A stretch of DNA of 64,000 nucleotides from Lentibacter algarum (GCF_040580765.1 NZ_CP158687.1:372001-436000); one strand, 5' to 3'; counted from the first letter of the stretch, positions 1-8,407 are shown. Made by a program: numbers and translations. The notes: generated by a model not told the origin, from the sequence alone.

Positions 1-2
1 AG

Positions 3-224
3 AAGGATGTGTCTTGGCCGGAAGCATTGGCGCGGCTTGACGCTGCGCAGGAAGAACTTGTCGCGCTCATTGATACCCTGAGTGATGCGCAGCTTTATGG
101 CGGGCCGATGGCGGGCTCACACAACAGTTGGAGCACGGGGCGTTGGGCCGAGGCCGCTGGACCAAGTCATCTCCGACTGGCTTTAAAATATGTCCGAAAG
201 AGGCTTCGGGATATGAAGCAGTGA
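3..224 (+). CDS. ClbS/DfsB family protein, C-terminal part (cut by window edge)
   Basis: Only the last ~73 codons are present, because the frame is open to the left edge. The visible part matches the C-terminal half of the next gene (387-881) motif for motif: SWPEA, a helix ending AHE/AQEELVALI, LYGGPM, NxWSxGRWAEAAG and a basic end. These motifs belong to the ClbS/DfsB four-helix-bundle family, which includes the colibactin self-protection protein ClbS. A GTG at 9 could be read as a start, but homology continues upstream of it, so the true start lies outside the window. The two genes form a tandem paralogous pair. Biochemical role here is unknown. Confidence 0.75.
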   Translation, partial: KDVSWPEALARLDAAQEELVALIDTLSDAQLYGGPMAGSHNSWSTGRWAEAAGPSHLRLALKYVRKRLRDMKQ

Positions 225-386
225 TGACAAGAACCTAAATGCACGGCTGCGGAAGGAGCTGGTCATAACGTGTTGAGCCACTAGGCCAATATCCGCGTAG
301 AGCGCCAACGTTGTGCCAGATTCGATTGTACAGTGTGTAAATACCTGCGAAAATTTCAATATGAGTCGTGTTTAAGGGGTGGTAAT

Positions 387-881
387 ATGCGCGTAGCTCA
401 AACAAAGGTTGATCTTGTTGGTATCTCTCGGGCGGAGTGGAGCAAGCTTATGCTCACCCTGGAATGTGTGCCTGATGATGTGGCGGAAAGGTTGGATGCT
501 GACGGCCAGTCTATCAAAGATGTTGTGGCGCATGGCGCGCTGGCGATCGGGCTTGTGCTTGGCTGGTATGCTGATGGACAGGCAGGACGCGACGGCCCGC
601 CCAAGAAATACTGCTCGCGTGATCTGAAATTTAATCCGACCACATTGCGCACATGGCAAGAAGAGCTGAGCTGGCCTGAGACGCGGACATTGCTCGGGTC
701 TGCGCATGAGCGCCTGATGGGGCTGGTGGAAGAGCTTGACGACACTGCGCTCTACGGCTGCCCTATGAAAGGTGTACGCAACAACTGGAGCATGGGCCGC
801 TGGGCGGAAGCTGCTGGGGCAGGGCATTACCGCAGCACGCGGCGCTATATCAGCAAGCGCATGAAGCCTCTTGTGGCTTAA
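387..881 (+). CDS. ClbS/DfsB family four-helix-bundle protein
   Basis: A 164-residue protein with the family layout: a conserved DGxSIKDVVAH helix near residues 35-45, a LGWYADGQAG segment around 54-63, then LSWPE and the C-terminal NNWSMGRWAEAAGAGHY motif. I chose the ATG at 387 because an AAGGGGTGG ribosome-binding site precedes it; an in-frame ATG at 333 lacks one and adds a tail not typical of the family. ClbS in E. coli hydrolyses the cyclopropane warhead of colibactin. Most family members have no assigned substrate, so a DNA-damage or toxin-protection role is only inferred. It is the paralogue of the gene at 3-224. Confidence 0.8.
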   Translation: MRVAQTKVDLVGISRAEWSKLMLTLECVPDDVAERLDADGQSIKDVVAHGALAIGLVLGWYADGQAGRDGPPKKYCSRDLKFNPTTLRTWQEELSWPETRTLLGSAHERLMGLVEELDDTALYGCPMKGVRNNWSMGRWAEAAGAGHYRSTRRYISKRMKPLVA

Positions 882-939
882 ATATGTGTGAGATAGGAGC
901 CTAAGCTCTGGGCCAGAGGGCCTGCGCGAAAGGACTCTT

Positions 940-1155
940 GTGAAAACTGTCGATGTTGTGAAGTGGGTTGCCACTGCCGTCCAGCTTGTTGGCTATGGTC
1001 TTACGGGGCTGAATATTGTGCCGTGGAATGTGTTTGCTTTCTTTATTGGTATCTTTCTTTGGTTTGCCGTTGGAGTGATGTGGAAGGACCGTGCGATTAT
1101 GGTTGTCCATGTCGGGGCGTTTGTCTCACTCTTTGCGGGCTATCTGAACTCTTGA
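940..1155 (+). CDS. Small two-helix membrane protein
   Basis: A 71-residue protein that starts at a GTG. It has two hydrophobic stretches, roughly residues 8-47 (probably two spans, the second rich in Phe, Trp and Ile) and 53-68, with charged residues KD between them. No catalytic motif is visible. It resembles the small uncharacterised membrane proteins of Rhodobacterales, but I do not recognise a named family with certainty. It lies between the ClbS-like gene and rpmC with about 60 and 145 bases on either side. A weak AAAGGA stands upstream of the start. Confidence 0.6.
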   Translation: MKTVDVVKWVATAVQLVGYGLTGLNIVPWNVFAFFIGIFLWFAVGVMWKDRAIMVVHVGAFVSLFAGYLNS

Positions 1156-1299
1156 GGGACAGGCGCAAAAGCTTTTCCCGATAGGGCTTGCCAGCACACC
1201 AAAAGGAGCCTATACGGCCCACTTCTACCCATGAACTCCACTGGAATCAGGGTCACGCTTGCTTGCGGCCTACCAGTGATGTTGAAAAAGGAAATAACC

Positions 1300-1503
1300 A
1301 TGAACGCATCAGACCTGCGTGACAAGTCGGTTGACCAGCTCAAAGAAGAGCTGTCAAACCTCAAGAAAGAAAGCTTCAACCTGCGCTTCCAGTCGGCCAC
1401 AGGCCAAATGGAAAACACTGCACGTGTGCGTGAAGTGAAGCGGACAACAGCCCGCGTGCTGACAATCCTCAACGAAAAAGCCGCTGCTGCGGCTGCAGAA
1501 TAA
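1300..1503 (+). CDS. rpmC: 50S ribosomal protein L29
   Basis: A 67-residue L29. The N-terminal [14 protein letters not shown] helix, the [15 protein letters not shown] segment (about residues 25-40) and the basic [17 protein letters not shown] helix identify it, and an Ala-rich tail follows. The ATG at 1300 has an AAAAAGGAAA site. A longer in-frame ORF from 1231 has no such support. L29 binds 23S rRNA at the exit-tunnel rim. In most genomes rplP sits directly upstream of rpmC. Here the 1.3 kb upstream holds unrelated genes. Confidence 0.97.
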   Translation: MNASDLRDKSVDQLKEELSNLKKESFNLRFQSATGQMENTARVREVKRTTARVLTILNEKAAAAAAE

Positions 1504-1516
1504 GGGAGCCTGAGTT

Positions 1517-1747
1517 ATGCCAAAGCGTATCCTCACAGGCGTAGTAACAAGCAACCAAAACGAGCAAACCGTAACGGTTTCTGTTGAACGTCGCTTCACA
1601 CACCCTGTTCTGAAGAAGACAATCCGTAAGTCCAAGAAGTACCGGGCTCACGATGAGAAGAACGCCTACAACGTAGGTGACCAAGTGCGGATCGTCGAAT
1701 GTGCGCCCCGTTCAAAAACCAAACGTTGGGAAATTCTGGAGGCGTAA
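1517..1747 (+). CDS. rpsQ: 30S ribosomal protein S17
   Basis: A 76-residue S17 with the OB-fold signature: [19 protein letters not shown] at the N terminus, a [18 protein letters not shown] basic loop near residues 28-45, and [12 protein letters not shown] toward the end. It binds 16S rRNA early in small-subunit assembly. The start ATG is preceded by AGGGAGCC. It lies 13 bases after rpmC in the same operon. Confidence 0.98.
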   Translation: MPKRILTGVVTSNQNEQTVTVSVERRFTHPVLKKTIRKSKKYRAHDEKNAYNVGDQVRIVECAPRSKTKRWEILEA

Positions 1748-1777
1748 GCCTTTAGAGCAACCAATATTAGAAACCCT

Positions 1778-1804
1778 GGGGAAAAGGCCACGCATCGGCC
1801 CCCC
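1778..1804 (+). other. Intercistronic GC hairpin between rpsQ and rplN
   Basis: GGGG (1778-1781) and GGCC (1786-1789) pair with GGCC (1797-1800) and CCCC (1801-1804), with an AAAA bulge and a seven-base loop. No T-run follows, so it is not a simple terminator. It could be an RNA-processing site or a protein-binding structure. Confidence 0.5.
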
Positions 1805-1823
1805 ATAGGTCAGGAGAAACCAT

Positions 1824-2192
1824 ATGATCCAGATGCAAACAAATCTGGATGTTGCTGACAACTCAGGCGCTCGCCGAGTTCAGTGCATCAAGGTTCTGGG
1901 TGGTTCCAAGCGTCGTTACGCTTCGGTCGGCGATATTATCGTCGTATCCGTTAAGGAAGCCATCCCACGCGGTCGCGTAAAGAAGGGTGACGTGCGTAAA
2001 GCTGTCGTCGTTCGTACGGCCAAAGAAGTTCGTCGCGATGACGGCACAGCGATCCGCTTTGACCGTAACGCGGCCGTTATCCTCAACAACAACAACGAGC
2101 CTGTCGGCACCCGTATCTTCGGGCCAGTTGTTCGTGAGCTGCGCGCCAAGAACTTCATGAAAATCATCTCACTCGCGCCGGAGGTGCTGTAA
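1824..2192 (+). CDS. rplN: 50S ribosomal protein L14
   Basis: A 122-residue protein of the normal family length. It begins [19 protein letters not shown] and carries the conserved [20 protein letters not shown] segment at about residues 38-57 and the [24 protein letters not shown] core. L14 sits at the subunit interface near the sarcin-ricin loop. An AGGAGAAACC site precedes the ATG. It is separated from rpsQ by 76 bases holding a hairpin. Confidence 0.98.
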   Translation: MIQMQTNLDVADNSGARRVQCIKVLGGSKRRYASVGDIIVVSVKEAIPRGRVKKGDVRKAVVVRTAKEVRRDDGTAIRFDRNAAVILNNNNEPVGTRIFGPVVRELRAKNFMKIISLAPEVL

Positions 2193-2193
2193 G

Positions 2194-2505
2194 ATGGCTG
2201 CAAAGTTGAAAAAAGGTGACAAGGTCACTGTTCTGACTGGCAAAGATAAGGGCAAAGAGGGCGTTATCACGTCTATCGACCCTAAAGCCGGTAAAGCACT
2301 GGTTGACGGTGTGAACATGGCGATCCGCCACACCAAGCAAACTCAGACAAGCCAAGGTGGCCGCATCCCGAAAGCGATGCCAATCCAGCTCAGCAATCTG
2401 GCAATTCTTGACAAAAATGGCAAAGCGACTCGCGTTGGCTTCAAAATTGAAGGCGACAAGAAGGTTCGTTACGCCAAGACCACGGGGGACGTGATCGATG
2501 CTTGA
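2194..2505 (+). CDS. rplX: 50S ribosomal protein L24
   Basis: A 103-residue protein with the N-terminal KOW motif ([20 protein letters not shown], residues 4-23). L24 nucleates 23S rRNA folding. The ATG follows the rplN stop by one base, and its ribosome-binding site (GGAGG) lies inside the end of rplN, which implies translational coupling. Its 3' end overlaps rplE by 8 bases. Confidence 0.98.
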   Translation: MAAKLKKGDKVTVLTGKDKGKEGVITSIDPKAGKALVDGVNMAIRHTKQTQTSQGGRIPKAMPIQLSNLAILDKNGKATRVGFKIEGDKKVRYAKTTGDVIDA

Positions 2506-3061
2506 TACAGCAACCTACACCCCACGCCTCAAAGAGCTTTATGACACGACAATTCGTGCCGCTCTGAAAGAGGAGTTCGGCTATAAGAACGCGATGCAGA
2601 CACCTGCACTCGAAAAAATCGTTCTGAACATCGGCTGTGGCCGTGCCGCCGTAAAAGACAGCAAAAAAGCCAAGTCAGCCGTGGAAGATCTCACGCTGAT
2701 CGCTGGTCAACAGGCTGTTATGACCATTGCGAAGAACTCCATCGCGGGTTTCCGCGTTCGTGAAGGCATGCCAATGGGCGCGAAAGTGACCCTGCGCGGC
2801 GCGCGTATGTACGAATTCATGGATCGTCTGATCACGATTGCTATGCCACGTATCCGCGACTTCCGCGGCGTATCTGGCAAGAGCTTTGACGGCCGTGGCA
2901 ACTATGCCATGGGTCTCAAAGAGCACATCGTTTTCCCAGAAATCGACTTTGATAAAGTCGACGAAAACTGGGGTATGGACATCGTTATTGCCACAACCGC
3001 AAAGACCGACGCGGAAGCCAAGAGCCTGTTGAAAGCTTTCAACATGCCCTTCAACAGCTGA
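2498..3061 (+). CDS. rplE: 50S ribosomal protein L5
   Basis: A 187-residue L5, slightly longer than the 179 residues of E. coli L5. The conserved [13 protein letters not shown] (about residues 38-50) and the [18 protein letters not shown] segment (about 131-150) are present. L5 binds 5S rRNA together with L18. The start overlaps the rplX end by 8 bases, with GGGGGA just upstream inside rplX as ribosome-binding site. Confidence 0.98.
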   Translation: MLDTATYTPRLKELYDTTIRAALKEEFGYKNAMQTPALEKIVLNIGCGRAAVKDSKKAKSAVEDLTLIAGQQAVMTIAKNSIAGFRVREGMPMGAKVTLRGARMYEFMDRLITIAMPRIRDFRGVSGKSFDGRGNYAMGLKEHIVFPEIDFDKVDENWGMDIVIATTAKTDAEAKSLLKAFNMPFNS

Positions 3062-3081
3062 TCCGCGGGAGGAAAGAGACA

Positions 3082-3387
3082 ATGGCTAAGAAATCAATGG
3101 TAGCTCGCGAAGTTAAGCGCCAAAAGCTGGTGGAGAAATTCGCCGCTAAACGCGCTGCTCTCAAAGAGATCATCAGTGACCAAAGCAAGCCTATGGAAGA
3201 GCGTTTCCGCGCTTCTCTCGCGCTTGCAAAACTTCCGCGCAACAGCTCGGCCACACGCTTGCACAACCGTTGCCAGCTGACAGGCCGCCCTCACGCTTAC
3301 TACCGTAAGCTGAAGGTTTCGCGGATCATGCTTCGGGAACTCGGCTCAAACGGCCAGATCCCCGGCATGGTTAAATCGAGCTGGTAA
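3082..3387 (+). CDS. rpsN: 30S ribosomal protein S14
   Basis: A 101-residue S14 of the long, zinc-free type: it lacks the paired CxxC motifs of the short zinc-binding form. The family C terminus, [20 protein letters not shown] and a final PGMVKSSW, is intact. It is assembled late into the 30S head. A GGGAGGAAAGAG site precedes the start, 20 bases after rplE. Confidence 0.98.
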   Translation: MAKKSMVAREVKRQKLVEKFAAKRAALKEIISDQSKPMEERFRASLALAKLPRNSSATRLHNRCQLTGRPHAYYRKLKVSRIMLRELGSNGQIPGMVKSSW

Positions 3388-3399
3388 GGAGAGCATAAC

Positions 3400-3792
3400 A
3401 TGAACGATCCTATCGCCGATATGCTCACACGCATCCGCAACTCACAAATGCGCGGCAAGTCCACAGTGATGACGCCTGCATCTAAGTTGCGTGCTTGGGT
3501 ACTCGATGTACTGGCTGACGAAGGCTATATCCGTGGCTACGAAAAAGTTACGGGCGCCGACGGCCACCCAGCACTTGAAATCAGCCTCAAGTATTATGAA
3601 GGCATTCCTGTAATTCGTGAGCTTAAGAGGGTTTCAAAGCCTGGCCGCCGCGTTTACATGAGCGCCAATGACATCCCCGAAGTCCGTCAGGGCCTTGGTG
3701 TGTCGATTGTCAGCACGTCTAAGGGCGTGATGTCGGACGCAGCTGCACGCAATGCCAAAGTTGGCGGCGAAGTGCTCTGCACAGTCTTCTAA
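3400..3792 (+). CDS. rpsH: 30S ribosomal protein S8
   Basis: A 130-residue S8 starting [16 protein letters not shown]. The C-terminal signature ([26 protein letters not shown]) is present. S8 binds helix 21 of 16S rRNA and in E. coli represses the spc operon through an rplE-leader site. The same target was not checked here. An AAGGAGAGC site precedes the ATG. Confidence 0.98.
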   Translation: MNDPIADMLTRIRNSQMRGKSTVMTPASKLRAWVLDVLADEGYIRGYEKVTGADGHPALEISLKYYEGIPVIRELKRVSKPGRRVYMSANDIPEVRQGLGVSIVSTSKGVMSDAAARNAKVGGEVLCTVF

Positions 3793-3802
3793 GGAGGGGA
3801 AT

Positions 3803-4339
3803 ATGTCTCGTATTGGTAAAAAACCTGTCGATCTGCCTTCCGGTGTGACTGCGACTCTCTCGGGTCAGACCATTGAAGTGAAAGGCCCGAAAGCGACACA
3901 AACGTTCACTGCGACGGACGATGTGACACTGACTGTTGAAGAAAACGTAGTCAAAATCACACCGCGTGGAAACTCTAAGCGCGCGCGCCAGCAGTGGGGC
4001 ATGAGCCGCACTGTTGTGGCCAACATGGTCACAGGCGTAAGCGTTGGCTTTAAGAAAGAGCTCGAAATCAACGGTGTTGGTTATCGTGCCTCTATGACGG
4101 ATGCAAAAACACTCAAGTTGATGCTCGGTCTTAGCCACGACGTAAACTATGAAGTGCCTGAAGGTGTCACGGTAACCTGCCCTAAGCAGACCGAGATCAT
4201 CATTGAAGGTGATAATGCACAACTCGTTGGTCAAGTCGCGGCAAACATCCGTGAATACCGCAAGCCAGAGCCCTACAAAGGCAAAGGCATCAAATACAAA
4301 GACGAGTATATCTTCCGCAAGGAAGGCAAGAAGAAGTAA
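3803..4339 (+). CDS. rplF: 50S ribosomal protein L6
   Basis: A 178-residue L6 made of two similar alpha/beta domains. It begins [15 protein letters not shown], and the second half carries the conserved [24 protein letters not shown] end. I used the ATG at 3803, which follows a very strong AAGGAGGGGA site. An in-frame upstream start at 3752 lies inside rpsH. L6 binds near the factor-binding centre of the 50S subunit. Confidence 0.98.
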   Translation: MSRIGKKPVDLPSGVTATLSGQTIEVKGPKATQTFTATDDVTLTVEENVVKITPRGNSKRARQQWGMSRTVVANMVTGVSVGFKKELEINGVGYRASMTDAKTLKLMLGLSHDVNYEVPEGVTVTCPKQTEIIIEGDNAQLVGQVAANIREYRKPEPYKGKGIKYKDEYIFRKEGKKK

Positions 4340-4350
4340 GGACCAGCATA

Positions 4351-4710
4351 ATGGCAAACAGCAAAAGAACCCTGTTTCTGAAGCGCCGCATGCGCGTCCG
4401 GAACAAACTTCGCAAGGTAAACAGCGGCAAGATGCGCTTGTCTGTTCACCGTTCAAACAAAAACATCAGCGTGCAGCTGATCGACGATGTAAACGGCGTA
4501 ACAGTCGCTGCAGCATCGACGCTCGAAAAAGCACTTGGTGTTGTCGGCAAGAACAACCTCGAAGCGGCAACGAAAGTTGGCGCGGCGATTGCCGAACGTG
4601 CGAAAAAAGCCGGCGTGGAAGTAGCATACTTCGACCGCGGTGGCTTCCTCTTCCACGGCAAAGTGAAGGCCTTGGCCGAAGCTGCGCGTGAAGGCGGTTT
4701 GAAAATCTAA
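4351..4710 (+). CDS. rplR: 50S ribosomal protein L18
   Basis: A 119-residue L18. The basic N terminus ([13 protein letters not shown]), the [18 protein letters not shown] strand-helix region (residues 29-46) and the C-terminal [24 protein letters not shown] motif are all typical. It carries 5S rRNA into the 50S subunit with L5. It starts 11 bases after rplF. Confidence 0.98.
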   Translation: MANSKRTLFLKRRMRVRNKLRKVNSGKMRLSVHRSNKNISVQLIDDVNGVTVAAASTLEKALGVVGKNNLEAATKVGAAIAERAKKAGVEVAYFDRGGFLFHGKVKALAEAAREGGLKI

Positions 4711-4717
4711 GACTTGT

Positions 4718-4738
4718 GGGCGGCGCCCGTCGCCGCCC
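4718..4738 (+). other. Intercistronic GC hairpin between rplR and rpsE
   Basis: GGGCGGCG (4718-4725) pairs perfectly with CGCCGCCC (4731-4738) around a CCCGT loop. No T-tract follows. It occupies the 112-base gap before rpsE and is probably a processing or attenuation structure. Confidence 0.55.
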
Positions 4739-4822
4739 CGATGACTCAGGGGTGCTTCTTGCACCCACTAGGGTTGAAACAAACGGCGTGATAAGCGCGC
4801 CACCAATTGAAGGAATTGCCTC

Positions 4823-5389
4823 ATGGCAGAACGTGAAAACCGTCGCGGCCCACGCCGCGAACGTGAGGAAGCACCAGAATTCGCAGACCGCTTGGTTGCG
4901 ATCAACCGTGTTTCAAAAACAGTAAAAGGTGGTAAGCGCTTTGGTTTCGCCGCCCTCGTCGTTGTTGGCGACCAAAAAGGCCGCGTCGGCTTTGGCAAAG
5001 GTAAAGCCAAAGAAGTTCCTGAAGCGATCCGCAAAGCCACAGAGCAAGCGAAGCGCCAGATGATCCGCGTTCCACTGCGCGAAGGCCGCACTTTGCACCA
5101 CGACACATCAGGCCGTCATGGCGCTGGTAAAGTGGTTATGCGGACAGCCCCACAGGGTACTGGTATCATCGCCGGTGGTCCAATGCGTGCCGTCTTCGAA
5201 ATGCTCGGTGTTCAGGATGTTGTTGCGAAGTCTATCGGTTCGCAAAACCCTTACAACATGATCCGCGCCACAATCGATGGTCTGCAAAGCGAAAGCAGCC
5301 CACGTATGGTTGCACAGCGTCGTGGCAAAAAAGTAGCTGACATCCTCAAGCGTGAAGATGCCCCAGCTGCTGAAGCGCAAGACGCGTAA
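4823..5389 (+). CDS. rpsE: 30S ribosomal protein S5
   Basis: A 188-residue S5. The N-terminal double-stranded-RNA-binding domain ([18 protein letters not shown]) and the [21 protein letters not shown] loop (about residues 48-70) are present, as is the C-terminal S5 domain with [14 protein letters not shown]. The tail rich in Ala and Glu is common in alphaproteobacteria. S5 affects decoding fidelity. An AAGGAATTGCCTC site precedes the ATG. Confidence 0.98.
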   Translation: MAERENRRGPRREREEAPEFADRLVAINRVSKTVKGGKRFGFAALVVVGDQKGRVGFGKGKAKEVPEAIRKATEQAKRQMIRVPLREGRTLHHDTSGRHGAGKVVMRTAPQGTGIIAGGPMRAVFEMLGVQDVVAKSIGSQNPYNMIRATIDGLQSESSPRMVAQRRGKKVADILKREDAPAAEAQDA

Positions 5390-5401
5390 GGAGATAAGCA
5401 C

Positions 5402-5590
5402 ATGACAAAAACAATCGTTGTCAAACAGATCGGCTCTCCGATCCGTCGCCCCGCAAAACAGCGTGAAACGCTGATTGGCCTGGGCCTCAACAAAATGCAC
5501 AAGACCCGCGAACTGGAAGACACTCCTTCCGTACGTGGAATGGTCAACAAGATCCCGCATCTTGTAACGATCATTGAAGAAAAGGGCTAA
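5402..5590 (+). CDS. rpmD: 50S ribosomal protein L30
   Basis: A 62-residue L30 with the signature [25 protein letters not shown] and the end [16 protein letters not shown]. It starts 12 bases after rpsE behind AAGGAGATAAGC. In most bacteria rplO follows immediately. Here a terminator and two unrelated genes come between. Confidence 0.98.
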   Translation: MTKTIVVKQIGSPIRRPAKQRETLIGLGLNKMHKTRELEDTPSVRGMVNKIPHLVTIIEEKG

Positions 5591-5630
5591 GTGCCCTGAT
5601 CGGCTAACGCCTGTCTTTCGAAATAGAGAG

Positions 5631-5662
5631 CGCCCTCAGCCCAGCTGAGGGCGTTTTCTTTT
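5631..5662 (+). terminator. Rho-independent terminator after rpmD
   Basis: CGCCCTCAG (5631-5639) pairs with CTGAGGGCG (5645-5653) around a CCCAG loop, followed by TTTTCTTTT. It is a textbook terminator, and it ends the rpmC-rpmD transcription unit before rplO. Confidence 0.9.
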
Positions 5663-5708
5663 GCGCTGTCGTGATGGGACGCTAAGGTCGGGTCAAACGG
5701 AGTGCGCT

Positions 5709-6095
5709 ATGATTGTGAAACATCTCAAAGACATCCTCGGCACTAAAGCTCATGCTGCGGGCGAAGGCTGGGAAAGCCGTCGCATCCTGTTGGCAGCGGA
5801 CGGGCTGGGCTATTCGTTGCACGACACTTTGGTGAGCGAAGGGGCGGCGCTTGAGCTTGAGTATAAGAACCATGTCGAGACAAACTATTGCATCGCGGGT
5901 GAGGGCGAAGTCGAAGAGGTCTCGACGGGGCGTGTCTGGCCGTTGGCGGCAGGAAGCGTTTATGTGCTCAATGCTCATGAGCGGCATATCTTGCGCGCTC
6001 TCAAGGGCGACTTGCGGCTTGTTTGCGTCTTCACCCCCGCATTGACGGGCGAGGAAGTGCACGACGAAAGCGGAAGCTACGCAGCAGAGGGCTGA
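5709..6095 (+). CDS. ectC: Ectoine synthase (solitary EctC, cupin fold)
   Basis: A 128-residue protein that begins MIVKHLKDI and matches EctC throughout: W21, R25, T40, Y52, H55, the GEGEVEE strand, W77 with PLAAGSVYVLNAHERH, and the C-terminal CVFTPALTGEEVHDESGSYA. The three residues known to hold iron in the family (Glu57, Tyr85, His93) are in place. EctC closes gamma-acetyl-diaminobutyrate to ectoine (EC 4.2.1.108). No ectA, ectB or ectD lies nearby, so this is a solitary EctC. Such proteins are known in non-producers and may use imported precursors or act on another substrate. The ATG at 5709 has an ACGGAG site. The terminators on both sides make it a single-gene unit. Confidence 0.9.
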   Translation: MIVKHLKDILGTKAHAAGEGWESRRILLAADGLGYSLHDTLVSEGAALELEYKNHVETNYCIAGEGEVEEVSTGRVWPLAAGSVYVLNAHERHILRALKGDLRLVCVFTPALTGEEVHDESGSYAAEG

Positions 6096-6099
6096 AAGA

Positions 6100-6133
6100 A
6101 AAACGCCCCGAAGGATGAACCTCGGGGCGTTTT
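6100..6133. terminator. Bidirectional terminator between ectC and the helicase gene
   Basis: AAAACGCCCCGA (6100-6111) is the exact reverse complement of TCGGGGCGTTTT (6122-6133). Each strand therefore has a GC stem followed by a T-run, which fits the two convergent genes. Confidence 0.9.
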
Positions 6134-6139
6134 GATTAC

Positions 6140-7462
6140 TTAGGCTGCGTTAGACGGGCGGCGTCTGCGCTGTTGGGGCTTGCCGCCACCGCCGCCCGCG
6201 TTGGCGGCTCCGCCACCGGGCTTGCCGCGACCACGGCCGCCGCCGCCACCGCCAGCTTTACCGCCACGACCACGACCGCCTCCGCCGCCGTTGGGGCGCT
6301 TTGCGCCTGCTTTGGTTTTTTCAAGAAGTTCGGCGGCCCATGAGGCTTTGCCTTCAACAGGGATATCCTTGCCGATGAGCTTCTGAATATCTTTCAATTC
6401 ACCGATCTCTTCTGGCGAGCAATACGCGACCGCGCTGCCATCACGACCTGCGCGCGCTGTACGGCCGATGCGGTGCACATAGTTGTCCGCGACATTGGGC
6501 AGCTCGTAGTTGTAAACGTAGCGCACAGTCGGGATGTCGATGCCGCGTGCGGCGACGTCTGTGGCGACGAGAACTTTAACCTTGCCCTCTTTGAAGGCTT
6601 TGATTGCACGTTCGCGCTGGCCCTGGCTTTTGTTGCCGTGGATGCTGTCGGCGGCAAAGCCCGCCGCTTCGAGCTTTTTCTTCAGCTTTTCGGAGCCGTG
6701 CTTTGTGCGTCCGAAGACTAGCGCTGCTTCGTCTGGGTGCTTGCCGAGGTGCTCGATGAGCAGGGCAGGCTTGGCTGCTTGGGACACGAAGTGAACTGAT
6801 TGGTCAATTTTATCAGCGGGTTTGCCGGGAGGGGCTGTTTCCACACGGATCGGATCGGTCAGGTAGGCGTTGGCGATCTCGTTCATGTTTTTCGGCATAG
6901 TGGCCGAGAATAGCATGGTCTGGCGCTCTTTGGGCAGAAGTGTCGCGATTTTGCGCAATGCGTGGATAAAACCGAGATCAAGCATTTGGTCAGCTTCATC
7001 GAGAACGAGGAAGCGCGCTTCGTCAAGGCGCACGGCGCGACGATCGATCAGATCAAGCAGACGGCCGGGTGTCGCGACGAGAATATCTGTGCCGCGCTCA
7101 AGCTTATTGGCCTGCACATTGAGGGAGGCACCGCCGATGACGAGGTTGATCCGTGTGCCTGTGCCTTTGGCGAAGCCGATCATGGCTTCCTGAATTTGTT
7201 TGGCCAGCTCACGCGTTGGCGCAAGGATAAGGCCGCGCACGGACTTGGGCGCTGGCTTGCCTTCCATACGGCCAATGGCTGTCAGGATGGGCAGGGAGAA
7301 GGCGGCTGTTTTGCCTGTGCCCGTTTGGGCGAGGCCGAGCACGTCACGGCCGTTCATGGCGTGGGGGATGGCTTTGGCCTGAATGGGCGTGGGCTCTGTG
7401 AGGCCAAGCTCTTGCAGGTTTGTCGAAAGGCGGGCGGGAAGGCCCAGCATGTCAAAATCCAA
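6140..7462 (-). CDS. DEAD-box RNA helicase, RhlE-like
   Basis: A 440-residue helicase. Q-motif region TPIQ (25-28), motif I AQTGTGKT (45-52), PTREL (82-86), DEAD (155-158), SAT (186-188), then the second RecA domain with VLVATDVAARGID and HRIGRTARAG. The C-terminal ~60 residues are a Gly/Arg-rich tail with several GRGRG blocks, likely for RNA binding. I chose a TTG start at 7462 because AAAGGA lies 8 bases upstream and the N terminus MDFDMLGLP matches relatives; the frame is open further upstream to 7654. It probably unwinds rRNA or mRNA structure. It is convergent with ectC and divergent from rplO. Confidence 0.9.
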   Translation of the reverse strand: MDFDMLGLPARLSTNLQELGLTEPTPIQAKAIPHAMNGRDVLGLAQTGTGKTAAFSLPILTAIGRMEGKPAPKSVRGLILAPTRELAKQIQEAMIGFAKGTGTRINLVIGGASLNVQANKLERGTDILVATPGRLLDLIDRRAVRLDEARFLVLDEADQMLDLGFIHALRKIATLLPKERQTMLFSATMPKNMNEIANAYLTDPIRVETAPPGKPADKIDQSVHFVSQAAKPALLIEHLGKHPDEAALVFGRTKHGSEKLKKKLEAAGFAADSIHGNKSQGQRERAIKAFKEGKVKVLVATDVAARGIDIPTVRYVYNYELPNVADNYVHRIGRTARAGRDGSAVAYCSPEEIGELKDIQKLIGKDIPVEGKASWAAELLEKTKAGAKRPNGGGGGRGRGGKAGGGGGGRGRGKPGGGAANAGGGGGKPQQRRRRPSNAA

Positions 7463-7881
7463 GATGGATATCCTTTGTATGTCACGCGCCAAAAGCGCGC
7501 ATAAGTGCGCCGAAGCCCTAATACTGGGCTGCGCCTCACTCGTGGGTGACGCCAAAGAAGAAATACAGCCGAATTGCCGCACATCGCCTATGGCGTGTGA
7601 CCCCCCGCGTGAAATGGGAACCGTTGGGAAAGTTTGCACTCCGATCAGCGCCATGATGCGCGGGCCCGCTCACGCGGCGGGCTCGGTTGTGCTGAGGGGG
7701 ATATGGGGGAAGGGAAGGGATATGTCAATGGGCACGCGTTGCGGGCGCGTGAGGGGCTTGCGCTGTGACCTCTATCTGTCTATACGCCGCGAGTGGCCAA
7801 TAATGGCTGCAGAATCAAAATCAAGAAACGCCGTGTTCGCCCATTACCGCTTCGGGGGCGCTTCCGGCTAGGAGAAGCGAC
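7463..7881. other. Gap of 419 bases between the helicase gene and rplO
   Basis: No convincing gene is present. A long plus-strand frame here is the antisense shadow of the helicase N terminus. The left part is the helicase 5' leader, which contains a CGCGC-CAAAA-GCGCG hairpin (7485-7499) near the start codon. The right part carries a promoter-like pair (7758-7785) and a ~95-base rplO leader. Confidence 0.5.
7758..7785 (+). promoter_or_regulatory. Putative sigma-70 promoter for rplO-secY-adk
   Basis: TTGCGC (7758-7763), 16 bases, CTATAC (7780-7785). A promoter is needed here because rplO has lost its link to the upstream ribosomal genes. The same TTGCGC-N16 pattern precedes purE. Confidence 0.45.
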
Positions 7882-8355
7882 ATGAAACTTCACGAACTGC
7901 GCGACAACGCTGGCGCAACAAAAGCCCGCAAACGTATTGGCCGTGGTCCAGGCTCCGGCACTGGTAAGACCGGTGGCCGTGGTATCAAGGGTCAAAAGTC
8001 ACGTTCAGGTGTGGCGATCAAAGGCTTTGAAGGCGGCCAAATGCCGCTCTACCAACGCTTGCCAAAGCGTGGCTTCAACAAGCCAAACCGTAAGAAATTT
8101 GCTGTTATCAACCTTGGTCTCATCCAGAAATTTGTGGACGAGAAGAAGCTTGATGCATCAGCGGCCATCACAGAAGAAGCACTCGTTGCAAGCGGCCTCG
8201 TGCGTCGCGTGCTCGACGGTGTGCGCGTTCTGGCGAAGGGCGAGATCACTGCCAAGTTGAACCTCGAAGTCACAGGCGCTTCTAAAGCTGCGATCGACGC
8301 AGTTGAAAAAGCAGGTGGCTCACTCAAGGTAACGGTCGCGGCAGCGGCAGAATAA
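7882..8355 (+). CDS. rplO: 50S ribosomal protein L15
   Basis: A 157-residue L15. The glycine/arginine-rich N terminus ([26 protein letters not shown], about residues 19-44) and the [17 protein letters not shown] block identify it, and a long Ala-rich end follows the [17 protein letters not shown] motif. A CTAGGAGAAGCG site precedes the ATG. L15 is a late 50S assembly protein. It begins a new transcription unit here. Confidence 0.98.
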   Translation: MKLHELRDNAGATKARKRIGRGPGSGTGKTGGRGIKGQKSRSGVAIKGFEGGQMPLYQRLPKRGFNKPNRKKFAVINLGLIQKFVDEKKLDASAAITEEALVASGLVRRVLDGVRVLAKGEITAKLNLEVTGASKAAIDAVEKAGGSLKVTVAAAAE

Positions 8356-8407
8356 GAGGTTGTGAGGCGCGCCTAAGCGCCTTACATACCCTTACAAGTT
8401 TTCCCAA

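Noticed and set aside
372..974. 200-residue open frame on the minus strand
   Set aside because: It lies antisense to the ClbS/DfsB gene and the small membrane gene, has no ribosome-binding site and no recognisable motif; codon use looks like a shadow.
7383..7871. 162-residue plus-strand open frame before rplO
   Set aside because: It is antisense to the helicase N terminus and overlaps the likely rplO promoter; it has no motif.
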